Notes: generated by a model not told the origin, from the sequence alone. Shown: positions 52,463-62,355, counted from the first letter of the stretch. The stretch is DNA of 64,000 nt from Haliscomenobacter hydrossis DSM 1100 (GCF_000212735.1 NC_015510.1:992001-1056000); one strand, 5' to 3'. Program-made: numbers and translations.

Positions 52463-53044
52463 ATGCGTGCATTAACCGTTTTTTGCGGAGCGAATACTGG
52501 TTCCGATCCAATCTACACCGAAGTAGCCCGCCAAATGGGACATTTATTGGCCTCCGAGGGCATCGCGCTGGTGTATGGCGGCGGAAAAGTAGGCTTGATG
52601 GGCGTGATTGCCGATGCCGTTTTAGAAAAAGGAGGCAAAGTCATCGGAGTGATTCCTCACTTTTTGGCGCATAAAGAGGTCGAACACCTCGGAGTAAGCG
52701 AAATGCACTATTCCGAAACCATGCACGAGCGCAAAATGAAGATGTTCGAGCTCTCGGATGGTGCCATTGCCATGCCAGGTGGTTTTGGTACGCTGGATGA
52801 GTTGTTTGAATTGTGTACCTGGGCGCAATTGGGGCATCACGAAAAACCCCTCGCCATCCTCAACGTCAATGGCTTTTACGATGCGCTGCTGCAGTTCCTG
52901 GACCGTGCGGTGAGTGAGGCATTTCTAAAAACCGAAAACCGCGGCATCATCCTGGACGCTACACAACCCGCCGAAGTTTTGAAAAAAATGCGTAACTACC
53001 AGCCTGTTCATGTTCCGAAGTGGATCCGGAAGGAAGAGATTTAA
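52463..53044 (+). CDS. LOG-family protein (TIGR00730, phosphoribohydrolase type)
   Basis: 193 residues. Rossmann start VFCGANTGSDPIYTEVARQM, nucleotide-site GGGKVGLMGVIADAVL and PGGFGTLDELFE (PGGxGTxxE) of the LOG/lysine-decarboxylase-like family. Known members cleave nucleoside 5'-monophosphates, including cytokinin precursors. The SLC13 gene follows 25 bp after the stop. Confidence 0.9.
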   Translation: MRALTVFCGANTGSDPIYTEVARQMGHLLASEGIALVYGGGKVGLMGVIADAVLEKGGKVIGVIPHFLAHKEVEHLGVSEMHYSETMHERKMKMFELSDGAIAMPGGFGTLDELFELCTWAQLGHHEKPLAILNVNGFYDALLQFLDRAVSEAFLKTENRGIILDATQPAEVLKKMRNYQPVHVPKWIRKEEI

Positions 53045-53069
53045 GCATTTCTACAAAAAATCGATTGAT

Positions 53070-54833
53070 ATGGAGTTGTATTTCACCATGATCATTATTG
53101 CCATCGGCATTTTTTTATTCATTAAAGAATATTTTAGCATTGATACAACTTCCATTTTAATCATGGCACTTTTCATAGTGTCTGGCGTGTTAAACCCTGA
53201 AGAAGGAACTTCCGGCTTTAATCACCCCGCTACACTTACGCTAGGCTGTATGTTTGTGGTAAGTGCAGCGGTATTTAAATCAGGATTAATTGACGGCTTG
53301 AGTGACAAAATTGTAAAAATTGCAGGTACTCATTACATCATCGCACTGATCGTTTTTTGTTGCATTTCAGCATTAATTTCAGCTTTTGTAAATGATTCTG
53401 CGGTCGTTGCATTGCTTATTCCGATGGCACTTTCGGTTTGCCGAGATACCGGAATTGCACCTTCCAGGCTTTTAATCCCCATTTCATTTTCCGCACTTTT
53501 TGGTGGTACTTGTACACTTATTGGTACTTCTACAAATATTTTGGTAAATAGCATTGCTGAAAAACAAGGTTTTCAACCTTTTGGAATGTTCGATTTTTCA
53601 TTGGCCGCGTTGTGTTTGTTGGGGGTTGGGTTCAGTTATTTATTTCTCATTGCACCGCTTATTTTACCCAAAAGAAACACTACAGTCGAGAATGAATTTA
53701 CCAACACACAAGATTATACTTCGGAAGTCACCATTGTCCAGGGCAACAAAGACATCGAAAAACCTATCCACAAAACGGCCTTATCCACCGATTTTTCGGC
53801 ACAAATAATTTCTATTAAAAGGAATGGAGACAACCTATTGATTTTTGATCGATACACCACACTTAAAGAGGGTGATGTTCTAAAAATAGTGATCAGCCCA
53901 GACAAATTGATCAAGCTGGAAGCCATGAACATGTATAAGATTTCTGGCAATAAAAAAGGATTAAACGACGCTGAACACCCAAAGATTTTGTTTGAAACCA
54001 TGATACCAGTAGGATCTGATTTAGCAGGAAGCTCGCTTAAAGAATTTAAATTCAGAAACATATACAACTGTTCTGTTTTAGCCATCAGGCACCGGGAGGA
54101 AACCATTCACGAAAACTTATCCGAAGTAACCATCAAAGAAGGTGACTTGCTTTTGATCTATGCGACCAAAGAAGAATTGAACCAGCTCATCCAGGAAAAA
54201 TTAGTTATTCTGCTGTCAGAGTATACCAAAGCGAAGATCAATTACAAAAAAGCCATTCCGGCCCTGGTCATTGCGGTTGGAGTGGTGGCGGTTGCCGCAT
54301 TTGGACTTACCTCCATACTCATCAGCAGTATGGTTGGCTGTTTATTGTTGGTCACCACTTCAATCCTGAAACCTAAAGAAGCCTATGAGGCCATTGAATG
54401 GAAAGTAATATTCATGATGGCGGGCGTCTTATCCATGGGTACAGCATTAAAAAAGACTGGCGGTGCCGATTTAATTTCGGATTTCGTTTACAATACGATC
54501 GGAGGGCTGAATCCACAAATTACCCTTAGCCTGGTTTTTCTCGTTACATTTTTATCAACCAACGTTTTATCCAGCAAAGCAACTGCTGCATTAATGACTC
54601 CAATTGTGATTAGTTTGGCTACTGCCATGGACCTGAGCGAAAAACCTTTTTTGATCGCCGTAATGTTTGCGTGTTCATTGACCTTTATGACGCCGGTTAG
54701 TTATCCAACCAATACCATGGTGTATGCTCCCGGAAATTATAAATTCAACGATTATTTAAAAGTGGGCACGCCGCTCAATGTCATCATTTGGATTGCGGCA
54801 TCCTTTATCATCCCTTATTTTTTTCCATTTTAA
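53070..54833 (+). CDS. SLC13-family permease with RCK_C (TrkA_C) domains
   Basis: 587 residues from ATG 53070 (MELYFTMIIIAIGIFLFI). Membrane blocks lie at about 5-215 and 410-585, with the DASS/SLC13 motifs ALISAFVNDSAVVALLIPMA and FGGTCTLIGTSTNILVNSIA. Two TrkA_C-type soluble domains are inserted at about 235-400. It transports an anion such as sulfate or a dicarboxylate with sodium; the exact substrate is not inferable. A hairpin follows the stop. Confidence 0.88.
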   Translation: MELYFTMIIIAIGIFLFIKEYFSIDTTSILIMALFIVSGVLNPEEGTSGFNHPATLTLGCMFVVSAAVFKSGLIDGLSDKIVKIAGTHYIIALIVFCCISALISAFVNDSAVVALLIPMALSVCRDTGIAPSRLLIPISFSALFGGTCTLIGTSTNILVNSIAEKQGFQPFGMFDFSLAALCLLGVGFSYLFLIAPLILPKRNTTVENEFTNTQDYTSEVTIVQGNKDIEKPIHKTALSTDFSAQIISIKRNGDNLLIFDRYTTLKEGDVLKIVISPDKLIKLEAMNMYKISGNKKGLNDAEHPKILFETMIPVGSDLAGSSLKEFKFRNIYNCSVLAIRHREETIHENLSEVTIKEGDLLLIYATKEELNQLIQEKLVILLSEYTKAKINYKKAIPALVIAVGVVAVAAFGLTSILISSMVGCLLLVTTSILKPKEAYEAIEWKVIFMMAGVLSMGTALKKTGGADLISDFVYNTIGGLNPQITLSLVFLVTFLSTNVLSSKATAALMTPIVISLATAMDLSEKPFLIAVMFACSLTFMTPVSYPTNTMVYAPGNYKFNDYLKVGTPLNVIIWIAASFIIPYFFPF

Positions 54834-54857
54834 ACACACGTTTGAGCGCGTGTTTAA
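54829..54857. terminator. bidirectional hairpin terminator
   Basis: TTTAAACACACG pairs with CGCGTGTTTAAA around TTTGAG with one mismatch. It sits between the convergent SLC13 and photolyase genes and overlaps both ends; A/T flanks support both directions. Confidence 0.7.
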
Positions 54858-56218
54858 ATTACCTCCGATTCATGCACCTTGTCCGCAGGTAAATCTGCCA
54901 ACTCTGGCAACCAGTGTTTGACGTAATCACCATGTGGGTCGTAGCGTTTGGCCTGAGTCAGGGTATTGAAATAACGATCCTCCCGAGGATCTGACCCCAC
55001 GCCAGCGATGTAATTCCAGTTGCCCCAATTGCTGCACACGTCGTAGTCGATCAGGATAGATTCGAAGTATTCGGCACCCATTTGCCAATTGATGTTGAGG
55101 TCTTTCACCAAAAAACTGGCCACATTCTGCCGGCCCCGGTTGGACATAAATCCGGTGTGCTTCAATTCCAGCATATTGGCATCAATAAAAGGCACTCCCG
55201 TGGTGCCATCGATCCATTTTTGCAACACTTGCGGGTTTTCCGTCCAACGCGGATCGGCCTGCCCCCGAGTGCCCCCAATTTGAAAAATTTTATTGCCGTA
55301 TTTTTTGCCCATAAACCGGAAAAAATCCCGCCAGAGTAGTTCAAAAAACAACCAATAGGTTGATTCATTGGCACCGCGCTGGGCCTCGTATTTTTTCAGT
55401 TCGTGGTAAATCAATTTTGGAGAAAGACAACCCTGCGCAAGCCAGGGACTAAGCTTGGAAGAATAATCTCCTCCCAACAAACCATTGCGGGTCTCCTTGT
55501 AGTTTTTGATCAGGTCCGTTTCCCACAAATAATACTGCAAGCGTTTGATGCCTTCAGTTTCGCCCCCCTTGAAGGAAAGTACCGCCCTTGGATCCTTAGC
55601 AAAATCATCGACGTTATGTCCCAGTTCCTCCAGGGAAGGGATGTCACCTGCTGGAAATTCAAAAGAAAGTGGATTAAAGGTTCGATCGGGTTTGGACAGC
55701 GGTTCTCTCACCGGAACGATCCGTTCTACTTCTTTGCGAAACTGCGTAAAAACATCGGGCGTATGTTGGATGGGGAAAGGTAAATCTGCGGTGTAATACA
55801 ACATTTTGCCCCGGTTGTAACGCATTTCCTGACCAATGCTCCAGAGCCTGTTTTCTAACTCATCTTGTATCCTGGCTTCCTCTGCGGTGCGTTCGCGATT
55901 GCAAAAAATCCAGCTGGTTTTACATTCTTTCGCCATCGAAAAAAGAATGTCTTCCGTTTTCCCCACCCGCACAATCAAGTCACTATTGAGTTTGCGCAAA
56001 GATTGACGCAAATCCGCTACCGACTCGATGATGAATTGCGCGCGATATTTTCCGGTTTTAGGGAAACCGAACGAAGTTTTTCCCTTGAATGTACGCTCAT
56101 CAAAAATGAAAACCGGGATTACTTCATAGGCATTGCGCAAGGCATCTTGCAAAGCCTCATTGTCATGCAAACGCAAATCCTGGCGAAACCACACAATTGC
56201 TCTTCTCTTCATGGTCAT
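54854..56218 (-). CDS. cryptochrome/photolyase family protein, DASH type
   Basis: 454 residues. N-terminal photolyase domain (RRAIVWFRQDLRLHDNEALQ) and a C-terminal FAD-binding domain with GCLSPKLIYHELK, SNRGRQNVASFL and WGNWNYIAGVGSDPREDRYF, the last typical of Cry-DASH. It repairs UV photoproducts, probably in single-stranded DNA, using blue light. Start at 56218; the internal Met at 56212 is also possible. Confidence 0.9.
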   Translation of the reverse strand: MTMKRRAIVWFRQDLRLHDNEALQDALRNAYEVIPVFIFDERTFKGKTSFGFPKTGKYRAQFIIESVADLRQSLRKLNSDLIVRVGKTEDILFSMAKECKTSWIFCNRERTAEEARIQDELENRLWSIGQEMRYNRGKMLYYTADLPFPIQHTPDVFTQFRKEVERIVPVREPLSKPDRTFNPLSFEFPAGDIPSLEELGHNVDDFAKDPRAVLSFKGGETEGIKRLQYYLWETDLIKNYKETRNGLLGGDYSSKLSPWLAQGCLSPKLIYHELKKYEAQRGANESTYWLFFELLWRDFFRFMGKKYGNKIFQIGGTRGQADPRWTENPQVLQKWIDGTTGVPFIDANMLELKHTGFMSNRGRQNVASFLVKDLNINWQMGAEYFESILIDYDVCSNWGNWNYIAGVGSDPREDRYFNTLTQAKRYDPHGDYVKHWLPELADLPADKVHESEVI

Positions 56219-56350
56219 TGGTTAAAAACCCGAAAGTACAACAAAAGGCAGTAGGGCTAGTTTACGCCAAATTGTAATTTTTTTTTCAAATTCAAAGGTT
56301 CTGACGAAATTTGTCCCGTTGGGTACGATTCAAATCCCAGCATTTGAGCC

Positions 56351-57700
56351 ATGTTGAAAGAATTTCAGGAATATTTGACCAAACTGATCGGAGATTTGCC
56401 CAGCAACTATCAATTCCTGCTGGCGGTAAGTGGAGGAAAAGACTCGGTCGTGTTGGCCGATTTGTTCTATTGCTCGGGTATTCCTTTTGCCATTGCCCAC
56501 ATCAATTTTCAGTTGCGGGGAGAAGAATCTGATGGAGACGAACGTTTTGTAAAAGCCCTGGCCAAACGCTGCGAGGTGGAATGTTTCACCATGCTCGCCG
56601 ACACCAAAGCTTACGGTGCCGAGCACAAGCTGTCGACCCAAATGGCAGCCCGAACCATCCGCTACACCTGGCTGGAGCAAACCCGTGCTACCCATAACCT
56701 GGATTACATTGTCACCGCGCATCACCTCAACGATACCGTTGAAACCATCCTCTACAACCTGGCCAAAGGCAGTGGCATCAAAGGAAATCTGGGTATTCCG
56801 GCTATCAATGGCCGCGTCATCCGTCCTTTGTTGTTCGCCACCCGCAAGTCCATCGATGCCTACTACACCCAGGAGCAGTTGGCACATCGGGAAGACGCCA
56901 GCAATGCCCAGGTGGGGTATGCCCGCAACTGGATTCGGCACCAGGTCGTGCCGGGGCTGCAAAAACTCAACCCCTCTTTGGAACTGACGATTGGCCGCAA
57001 CATGGTCTATTGGCAACAGATTTATGCCTGGTTTGAGCAGGAAGCGGCTCAACTTAAACACCATACCTGGCACAGCGATGCACATCGGCATACCATTGAA
57101 CTGGATTCAATCCAGGACCATCCGGCGCTACACACCCTGCTTTTTCATTGGTTGCAAACATTTGGCTTTGGCGCAGAACAAATTGCCGGGATCAGTGCCG
57201 CGGTATTGGCACAAAAACAAGGCAAACTTTTTTTGAGCAAAACCCATAAAGCATTGCTGCACCAGGGCAAAATAATCATCGAAGCCCAAAGCACTCAGGG
57301 TCAGGAAGCTGTACTTTGGCCTGAAGGCGAATCTAGCCTGTCGCTACACGGACAAAAAATAACATTTTCCATATATTCGAAAATCCCTATGCCTATTCCC
57401 AATCAACCCGATATCGCCTGGGTAGATGGTAGCGCATTGCAGTTCCCCCTTAAACTGCGTCACTGGCAGCATGGCGATGCCTTTTACCCCTTGGGAATGT
57501 CCGGAAAACCTAAGAAAATCCAGGATTATTTCACCGATGAAAAAATCGATCGCTTTGCCAAAGAACGCATTTGGTTGCTCGTAAATGGGGATGGACGCAT
57601 CATTTGGGTGGTCGGTTTTCGGGTCGATGATCGGTTCAAAATCGCTGAAAGTACTACCCAATTTACCCGGTTCAATATTTCCCCCCTGATGCAATTTTGA
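56351..57700 (+). CDS. tilS: tRNA(Ile)-lysidine synthase
   Basis: 449 residues. The PP-loop motif LAVSGGKDSVVLADLF is at the N-terminus, FAIAHINFQLRGEESDGDER follows, and the family's TilS C-terminal domain is present (RHWQHGDAFYPLGMSGKPKK, DYFTDEKIDRFAKERI). It makes lysidine at C34 of tRNA-Ile(CAU), an essential modification. Divergent to the photolyase gene. Confidence 0.93.
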   Translation: MLKEFQEYLTKLIGDLPSNYQFLLAVSGGKDSVVLADLFYCSGIPFAIAHINFQLRGEESDGDERFVKALAKRCEVECFTMLADTKAYGAEHKLSTQMAARTIRYTWLEQTRATHNLDYIVTAHHLNDTVETILYNLAKGSGIKGNLGIPAINGRVIRPLLFATRKSIDAYYTQEQLAHREDASNAQVGYARNWIRHQVVPGLQKLNPSLELTIGRNMVYWQQIYAWFEQEAAQLKHHTWHSDAHRHTIELDSIQDHPALHTLLFHWLQTFGFGAEQIAGISAAVLAQKQGKLFLSKTHKALLHQGKIIIEAQSTQGQEAVLWPEGESSLSLHGQKITFSIYSKIPMPIPNQPDIAWVDGSALQFPLKLRHWQHGDAFYPLGMSGKPKKIQDYFTDEKIDRFAKERIWLLVNGDGRIIWVVGFRVDDRFKIAESTTQFTRFNISPLMQF

Positions 57701-57748
57701 ACAGAATAAACTAATTTTGGAATGTAATTAACATCCAACCTACCGATT

Positions 57749-58813
57749 ATGAAAAAGACGATCTACCTGTTATTGATTTTGGGGTTTGCCGCAACCAATG
57801 TTCAAGCCCAAAACATTACCGTGCCCAAAACACAACGTGGTGTAGTGACCAAACTTGCCGCCACCTGGTGCCCTTTCTGTGGAGCGGAAGCCTGGGATGC
57901 GTATAAAAAAATGGTTGACGATTTGAGCACCAAATCCCTGGTAATGGTGGCTCACCGCAGCACCAGTAGTCGCCTCTACAGCGCCACTGCCGAAAAAATC
58001 CTGAACGCTTACGAACCCGTATTTTATCAACCTTATTTCTTTTTCAATACCAAAGTGATTGGTGAAGGGGATGCCAAAACCAGCACTGAAATGCAAAAGC
58101 AAGTGGACAACTTTGCAGTTGCAGCCACACCTACGGCTCAAACGGGTCTAGTGGTCAATTACAATACCACCAAGCGGGAATTGGAAGTAAGCGCCAAAAC
58201 CGAGTTTTTCAAAACCGCAACTGGCGAGTTCTATACCGGCATTTATTTAATTGAAAAATCGGTCATTGCCCAGCAATCCAATCGCGGCAGTATGGCGAAT
58301 CACCTCAACGTTTTGCGCAGCCATTTTGGCACCAGTGAATTTGGGTTTGAAGTGGGCAACGGCACCATGTCGAGTGGCTTTTTTAAAGTTACGACCACCA
58401 AGTATACCTTGCCAGCTACCATACTTCCTGAAAACGTCATCATCGCCAGTATCATTTGGCAAAAAAATGGCAACGCCTATACCATGGTTAACTCCAACTG
58501 GACCGATCAGGTGAAATCAGTGACCGTGGGTGTACGTGAAAACCAGGAGTTGAAAGCAGGTTTTAATGTTGCGCCAAACGTAATCAGCAGCCAGGCAGTG
58601 CTCAATTTCAATTTGCCAAAGGCGGGCAAACAAGTGTTGGTTCAAGCCTATAACGTCCAGGGGCAGGTGGTGGCCACCATTTTTCGGGGAAGTTTACCCG
58701 CCGGCAAGCACCAATTCCAACTCAATCGCCAACAATTGAACAGCAAAGGTTTGTATTTTGTACGTTTACAGGTCGACGGGCAGTTTGCTACGCGACAGGC
58801 TGTTGTACAGTAA
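57749..58813 (+). CDS. Omp28-like thioredoxin-fold protein with T9SS C-terminal domain
   Basis: 354 residues. A signal peptide ([20 protein letters not shown]) and a thioredoxin-like motif [15 protein letters not shown] near residue 43 fit Omp28-like or thiol-disulfide proteins. The C-terminus ([20 protein letters not shown], then the terminal [20 protein letters not shown]) is a type A sorting domain for secretion by T9SS. It is probably cell-surface attached or secreted. Confidence 0.85.
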
Positions 58814-58820
58814 ATTGTAA

Positions 58821-58976
58821 AAATTTAGCACCCGCCTGCGGCGGATTATTTTCACCACAGATGGCCACAGATTCACACAGATTTTATAGATATGACTTAA
58901 AATCTGTGCGAATCTGTGGCCATCTGTGGTGAAATCATCTCTATCCATTTTCGCCGCAAGCGGGTGCTAAACTTTT
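58821..58976. repeat. nested palindrome (CACAGAT words) with GCGGG-type outer arms
   Basis: Outer arms 58821-58845 (AAATTTAGCACCCGCCTGCG) and 58951-58976 complement each other. Inner arms 58850-58885 (TTCACCACAGATGGCCACAG and onward) and 58898-58933 form a long stem. The words match those at 42687-42795. It fills the gap behind the T9SS protein gene. Confidence 0.85.
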
Positions 58977-58995
58977 ACTCGAATTTTAGAATTCT

Positions 58996-59430
58996 ATGAT
59001 CAACTTTTTGCCCTTCTCCGAGTCGCTTCAAATCAAAAAACAAGATCAAAAGCGCTACATTTTTGATCCCATTCGCAAAAAATGGCTGGTATTACTGCCC
59101 GAAGAACTGGTTCGGCAGCTGATTGTCCAATATTTGGTGCAAGAAAAAGGCTACAACCGCAACCGCATCGCCATTGAACGGGGCATCAAAGTCAATGGGC
59201 TCTCCAAACGTTGTGATATTTTGGTATTTGATCAAGACATGCAGCCCTTCTTGTTGATCGAATGTAAAGCCCCCGAAATCTCCTTGAGTGCCGATGTTTT
59301 TCACCAAATGGCCGTTTACAACATGCAATTGCGGGTTCCCCACCTCATGATGAGCAATGGCGAAACTTCTTATATCTGTAAAATCGATGTCAAAAATCAA
59401 GAATATACCATCTTAGAAGACTTGCCATAA
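58996..59430 (+). CDS. HSDR_N_2-like nuclease-fold protein
   Basis: 144 residues. The region RCDILVFDQDMQPFLLIECK (Asp, then E-x-K) is the PD-(D/E)XK site of the type I restriction HsdR N-terminal family (HSDR_N_2). No helicase or methylase genes adjoin it, so it is an orphan, as often seen in Bacteroidota. The function is unknown; it may be a standalone nuclease. Confidence 0.78.
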   Translation: MINFLPFSESLQIKKQDQKRYIFDPIRKKWLVLLPEELVRQLIVQYLVQEKGYNRNRIAIERGIKVNGLSKRCDILVFDQDMQPFLLIECKAPEISLSADVFHQMAVYNMQLRVPHLMMSNGETSYICKIDVKNQEYTILEDLP

Positions 59431-59452
59431 CGCCCGCCACATCCTACCTTTG
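59422..59452 (+). promoter_or_regulatory. Bacteroidota-type promoter (TTG-N20-TACCTTTG)
   Basis: TTG at 59422-59424 and TACCTTTG at 59445-59452 with 20 bp between, matching the -33/-7 pattern also seen at 48544. It would drive the threonine dehydrogenase gene at 59528. Confidence 0.6.
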
Positions 59453-59527
59453 CTAAAATATCCACAGACTTGTGGCGAGGAGTAACTGCCTGGCTCAAGT
59501 CTATTGGCGCAAACAAGCCTAACCAAA

Positions 59528-60490
59528 ATGACCAAAAAAACCATCCTGATTACCGGTGCCGGTGGGCAGATCGGCTCGGTATTGTCTAAAGCACTTCGAC
59601 AAGCCTACGGAGCCAACGCAGTTGTGGCCACCGACATCCGTAGCGCCGAACTTGGCGAGGGTCCTTTCGAGCTTCTGGACGTACTCAATGGCAATCGACT
59701 GCATGAGCTGGTAAAGCGTTACCGGGTTACCCAGATTTACCACCTGGCCGCCATTTTGTCCGCACGAGGGGAGCAAAACCCCAAAATAGCCTGGGACATC
59801 AACATGGACAGTTTGTTCAATGTCCTGGATGTAGCCAAAGAGCACAAACTCAAGGTGTTTTTCCCCAGTTCTATTGCTGCATTTGGCCCGAATACACCCA
59901 AACAAAACACGCCCCAGGAAACCATTACTCAACCCACTACTGTATATGGGATCAGCAAAGCAGCGGGCGAAAACTGGTGTCAATACTACCACCTCAAATA
60001 CGGAATCGACGTGCGTTCGGTGCGTTTTCCTGGCATCATTGGTTATCAGTCTTTGCCCGGAGGAGGTACGACCGATTATGCCGTTGACATTTACCACAAA
60101 GCCGTATTGGGAGAATCCTTCAGCTGTTTTTTGCGCGATGATACCCGTTTGCCCATGTTGTACATGGACGATGCCATCCAGGGGGTATTGCAACTGATGG
60201 ATGCCCCCAGTGATCAACTGAGTGTGCGCACCAGCTACAATTTGGCGGGTGTATCTTTCACTCCTGCCGAAATTACTGCCGAAATTCAACGACATATCCC
60301 CACTTTCAGCATCACATACAACCCAGATTTCCGACAAGCCATTGCCGATTCCTGGCCACAAAGTATTGACGACCAGGCCGCCCGGGCTGACTGGAAATGG
60401 CAACCTCAGTTTGATTTGGCGCGCATGACTACGGATATGCTGAGCCATTTGCAAGAAACGTATCTGGCGGAGAAGTTGATGGAAGGTTGA
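59528..60490 (+). CDS. L-threonine dehydrogenase, extended-SDR/epimerase type
   Basis: 320 residues from ATG 59528 (MTKKTILITGAGGQIGSVLS); the frame is open from 59504. NAD-binding GAGGQIG, the catalytic Tyr/Lys in VYGISKAAGEN (Y-x-x-x-K) and LPMLYMDDAIQGV fit the Bacteroidota NAD-dependent threonine 3-dehydrogenase (UDP-galactose epimerase-like). The product 2-amino-3-ketobutyrate is cleaved by the downstream KBL. The order tdh-kbl supports threonine catabolism to glycine and acetyl-CoA. Confidence 0.88.
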   Translation: MTKKTILITGAGGQIGSVLSKALRQAYGANAVVATDIRSAELGEGPFELLDVLNGNRLHELVKRYRVTQIYHLAAILSARGEQNPKIAWDINMDSLFNVLDVAKEHKLKVFFPSSIAAFGPNTPKQNTPQETITQPTTVYGISKAAGENWCQYYHLKYGIDVRSVRFPGIIGYQSLPGGGTTDYAVDIYHKAVLGESFSCFLRDDTRLPMLYMDDAIQGVLQLMDAPSDQLSVRTSYNLAGVSFTPAEITAEIQRHIPTFSITYNPDFRQAIADSWPQSIDDQAARADWKWQPQFDLARMTTDMLSHLQETYLAEKLMEG

Positions 60491-60600
60491 TGAAGGTTGA
60501 TGGGCGTTGATAAACTTGCCATCAACCCTTATCAACCTTCATCAACTTTCATCAACCCTTATCAACCTTCATCAACCCTTCTCAACGTTCTCAACTTTCC
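60482..60600. repeat. iterated-word palindrome (GTTGATGAAGG type), ORF-free
   Basis: The left arm GAAGGTTGATGAAGGTTGAT (60483 onward) is short; the right arm is six or so CATCAACCCTTATCAACCTT words to 60600. It lies between the threonine dehydrogenase and KBL genes of one likely operon. Uses the same words as the repeats around the four-helix-bundle gene at 61928. Confidence 0.8.
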
Positions 60601-60604
60601 ACCA

Positions 60605-61792
60605 ATGTATACAGCAAAAAACGCTTTAACCCAAGAGCTTCAAGACCTGCGCGAAGCGGGCCTGTTCAAATCGGAACGCATCATCACCAGTCCACAAGGT
60701 GCCGAAATTGAATTGAACACGGGCAAAGAAGTGCTCAATTTTTGCGCCAACAATTACCTGGGGCTTTCGGCGCATCCAGACGTGATCAAGGCAGCCAAAG
60801 AGGCCATCGACACCCATGGATTTGGCATGTCTTCGGTGCGCTTTATTTGTGGCACCCAAGACATTCACAAGGAATTGGAAGCAAAAATATCGGAATTCCT
60901 GGGTACCGAGGATACCATTTTGTACGCTGCCGCCTTTGATGCCAATGGTGGTTTGTTTGAACCCCTCCTGGGTGCTGAAGATGCCATCATTTCTGACGAA
61001 TTAAACCATGCTTCCATCATTGATGGCATCCGTTTGTGCAAAGCCCAGCGCCACCGCTACAAGCACAACGACATGAATGACCTGGAGGACAAACTCCGCG
61101 AAGTTGCGGGAGCGCGTCGCATCCTGATTTCCACCGACGGTGCTTTTTCGATGGATGGCACCATTGCGCAATTGGACAAAATTTGTGATTTGGCGGAAAA
61201 GCACAATGCGATGGTCATGATCGACGAATGCCATGCCTCCGGCTTTTTGGGCAAAACCGGACGAGGTACCCACGAATACCGCAACGTCATGGGACGGGTC
61301 GACATCATCACCGGCACTTTTGGCAAAGCCCTGGGCGGTGCTTCGGGTGGATTTACCGCCTCTCGCAAAGAAATTGTAGAAGTCTTGCGCCAGCGTTCAC
61401 GGCCTTATTTGTTTTCCAATACCCTGGCACCCGCCATTGCCGGAGCTTCCGTCAAAGTGTTGGAACTCTTGAGTAGCTCTACTGCCCTGCGCGATAAACT
61501 GGAGGTCAACACCAAATATTTCCGCACGGCTATGACTGCAGCCGGGTTTGACATCATCCCTGGCGAGCACCCTATTGTACCGATCATGTTGTACGATGCC
61601 AAACTGGCGCAACAGTTTGCTGCACGCCTCCTGGATGAAGGCATTTATGTGATCGGGTTTTTCTTCCCGGTCGTACCCCAGGGTAAAGCGCGGATCAGGG
61701 TACAACTTTCTGCCGCCCATGAGTTGGAACATTTGGAAAAGGCGGTGGCGGCATTTACGAGTGTGGGGTATGAGTTGGGGGTGTTGAAATGA
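60605..61792 (+). CDS. kbl: glycine C-acetyltransferase (2-amino-3-ketobutyrate CoA ligase)
   Basis: 395 residues from ATG 60605 ([20 protein letters not shown]). PLP enzyme of the alpha-oxoamine synthase family: [33 protein letters not shown] and the PLP lysine in [14 protein letters not shown]. It cleaves 2-amino-3-ketobutyrate with CoA to glycine and acetyl-CoA. It pairs with the upstream threonine dehydrogenase. A longer frame upstream crosses the palindrome. Confidence 0.93.
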   Translation: MYTAKNALTQELQDLREAGLFKSERIITSPQGAEIELNTGKEVLNFCANNYLGLSAHPDVIKAAKEAIDTHGFGMSSVRFICGTQDIHKELEAKISEFLGTEDTILYAAAFDANGGLFEPLLGAEDAIISDELNHASIIDGIRLCKAQRHRYKHNDMNDLEDKLREVAGARRILISTDGAFSMDGTIAQLDKICDLAEKHNAMVMIDECHASGFLGKTGRGTHEYRNVMGRVDIITGTFGKALGGASGGFTASRKEIVEVLRQRSRPYLFSNTLAPAIAGASVKVLELLSSSTALRDKLEVNTKYFRTAMTAAGFDIIPGEHPIVPIMLYDAKLAQQFAARLLDEGIYVIGFFFPVVPQGKARIRVQLSAAHELEHLEKAVAAFTSVGYELGVLK

Positions 61793-61905
61793 GTTGATGA
61801 GGGTTGATGAAGTAGTTGATGAGGGTTGATGAAGTAGTTGATGAGGGTTGATGAAGTAGTTGATGAGGGTTGATGAGGGTTGATGAAGGTTGATGGGGGT
61901 TGATT
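61793..61905. repeat. GTTGATGAGGG word array, left flank of the S23-type gene
   Basis: About ten words of GTTGATGAGG(G) and GTTGATGAAGTA in direct order, starting right behind the kbl stop. The complement words lie at 62284-62355 on the other side of the four-helix-bundle gene, so the two blocks are a long inverted repeat enclosing one ORF. Confidence 0.88.
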
Positions 61906-61927
61906 TTTACTAAAAAAAATTATTGCG

Positions 61928-62281
61928 GTGAGTTACAATTATTCTTTTGAGAAAATGGCGGTTTGGCAAATGTCTAGAGTTTTTGCAAAAAAGCTCTACC
62001 AGGTCACGCGTGAATTCCCTAAAGAAGAATTGTTCGGCTTGACTTCTCAAATCAGGAGAGCCACAATTTCAGTTAGTTGTAATCTAGCCGAAGGAAGCGC
62101 TCGCATGTCTGCTAAAGAACAGCAGCGTTTTTACGAAATTGCTTTTTCCAGTGCGGTTGAAGTTGTCAATTTGCTGATTTTGTCAAACGATTTTGGGTAT
62201 CTCTCGGATCAGTCATATGTTGACTTACGAGACGAAATAGAAAAAATCACCTGGCTTATCAACAAACTCTACAAAAAGTAA
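61928..62281 (+). CDS. four-helix-bundle protein (S23/IVS type)
   Basis: 117 residues from GTG 61928. FEKMAVWQMSRVFAKKLYQV, FGLTSQIRRATISVSCNLAE and GSARMSAKEQQRFYEIAFSS are the hallmark helices of the S23 ribosomal intervening-sequence protein family (TIGR02436-like), related to bAvd of diversity-generating elements. Members bind nucleic acids. The flanking inverted arrays of GTTGATGAGG words are as in rRNA IVS elements, where an ORF lies inside a stem. Here it is intergenic, so it may be mobile. Confidence 0.88.
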   Translation: MSYNYSFEKMAVWQMSRVFAKKLYQVTREFPKEELFGLTSQIRRATISVSCNLAEGSARMSAKEQQRFYEIAFSSAVEVVNLLILSNDFGYLSDQSYVDLRDEIEKITWLINKLYKK

Positions 62282-62283
62282 CC

Positions 62284-62355
62284 CCATCAACCCTTATCAA
62301 CCCTCATCAACCCTCATCAACCCACATCAACCCTCATCAACTTCTATAAAACCCT
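62284..62355. repeat. CATCAACCCT word array, right flank of the S23-type gene
   Basis: CATCAACCCTTATCAACCCT and four or five further CATCAACCC words, inverted relative to 61793-61905. It begins directly behind the gene's stop. Confidence 0.88.

Noticed and set aside
61793..62355. CRISPR array, because of evenly repeated words
   Set aside because: Repeats are 10-12 bp without unique spacers and occur inverted on both sides of a gene; no cas genes.
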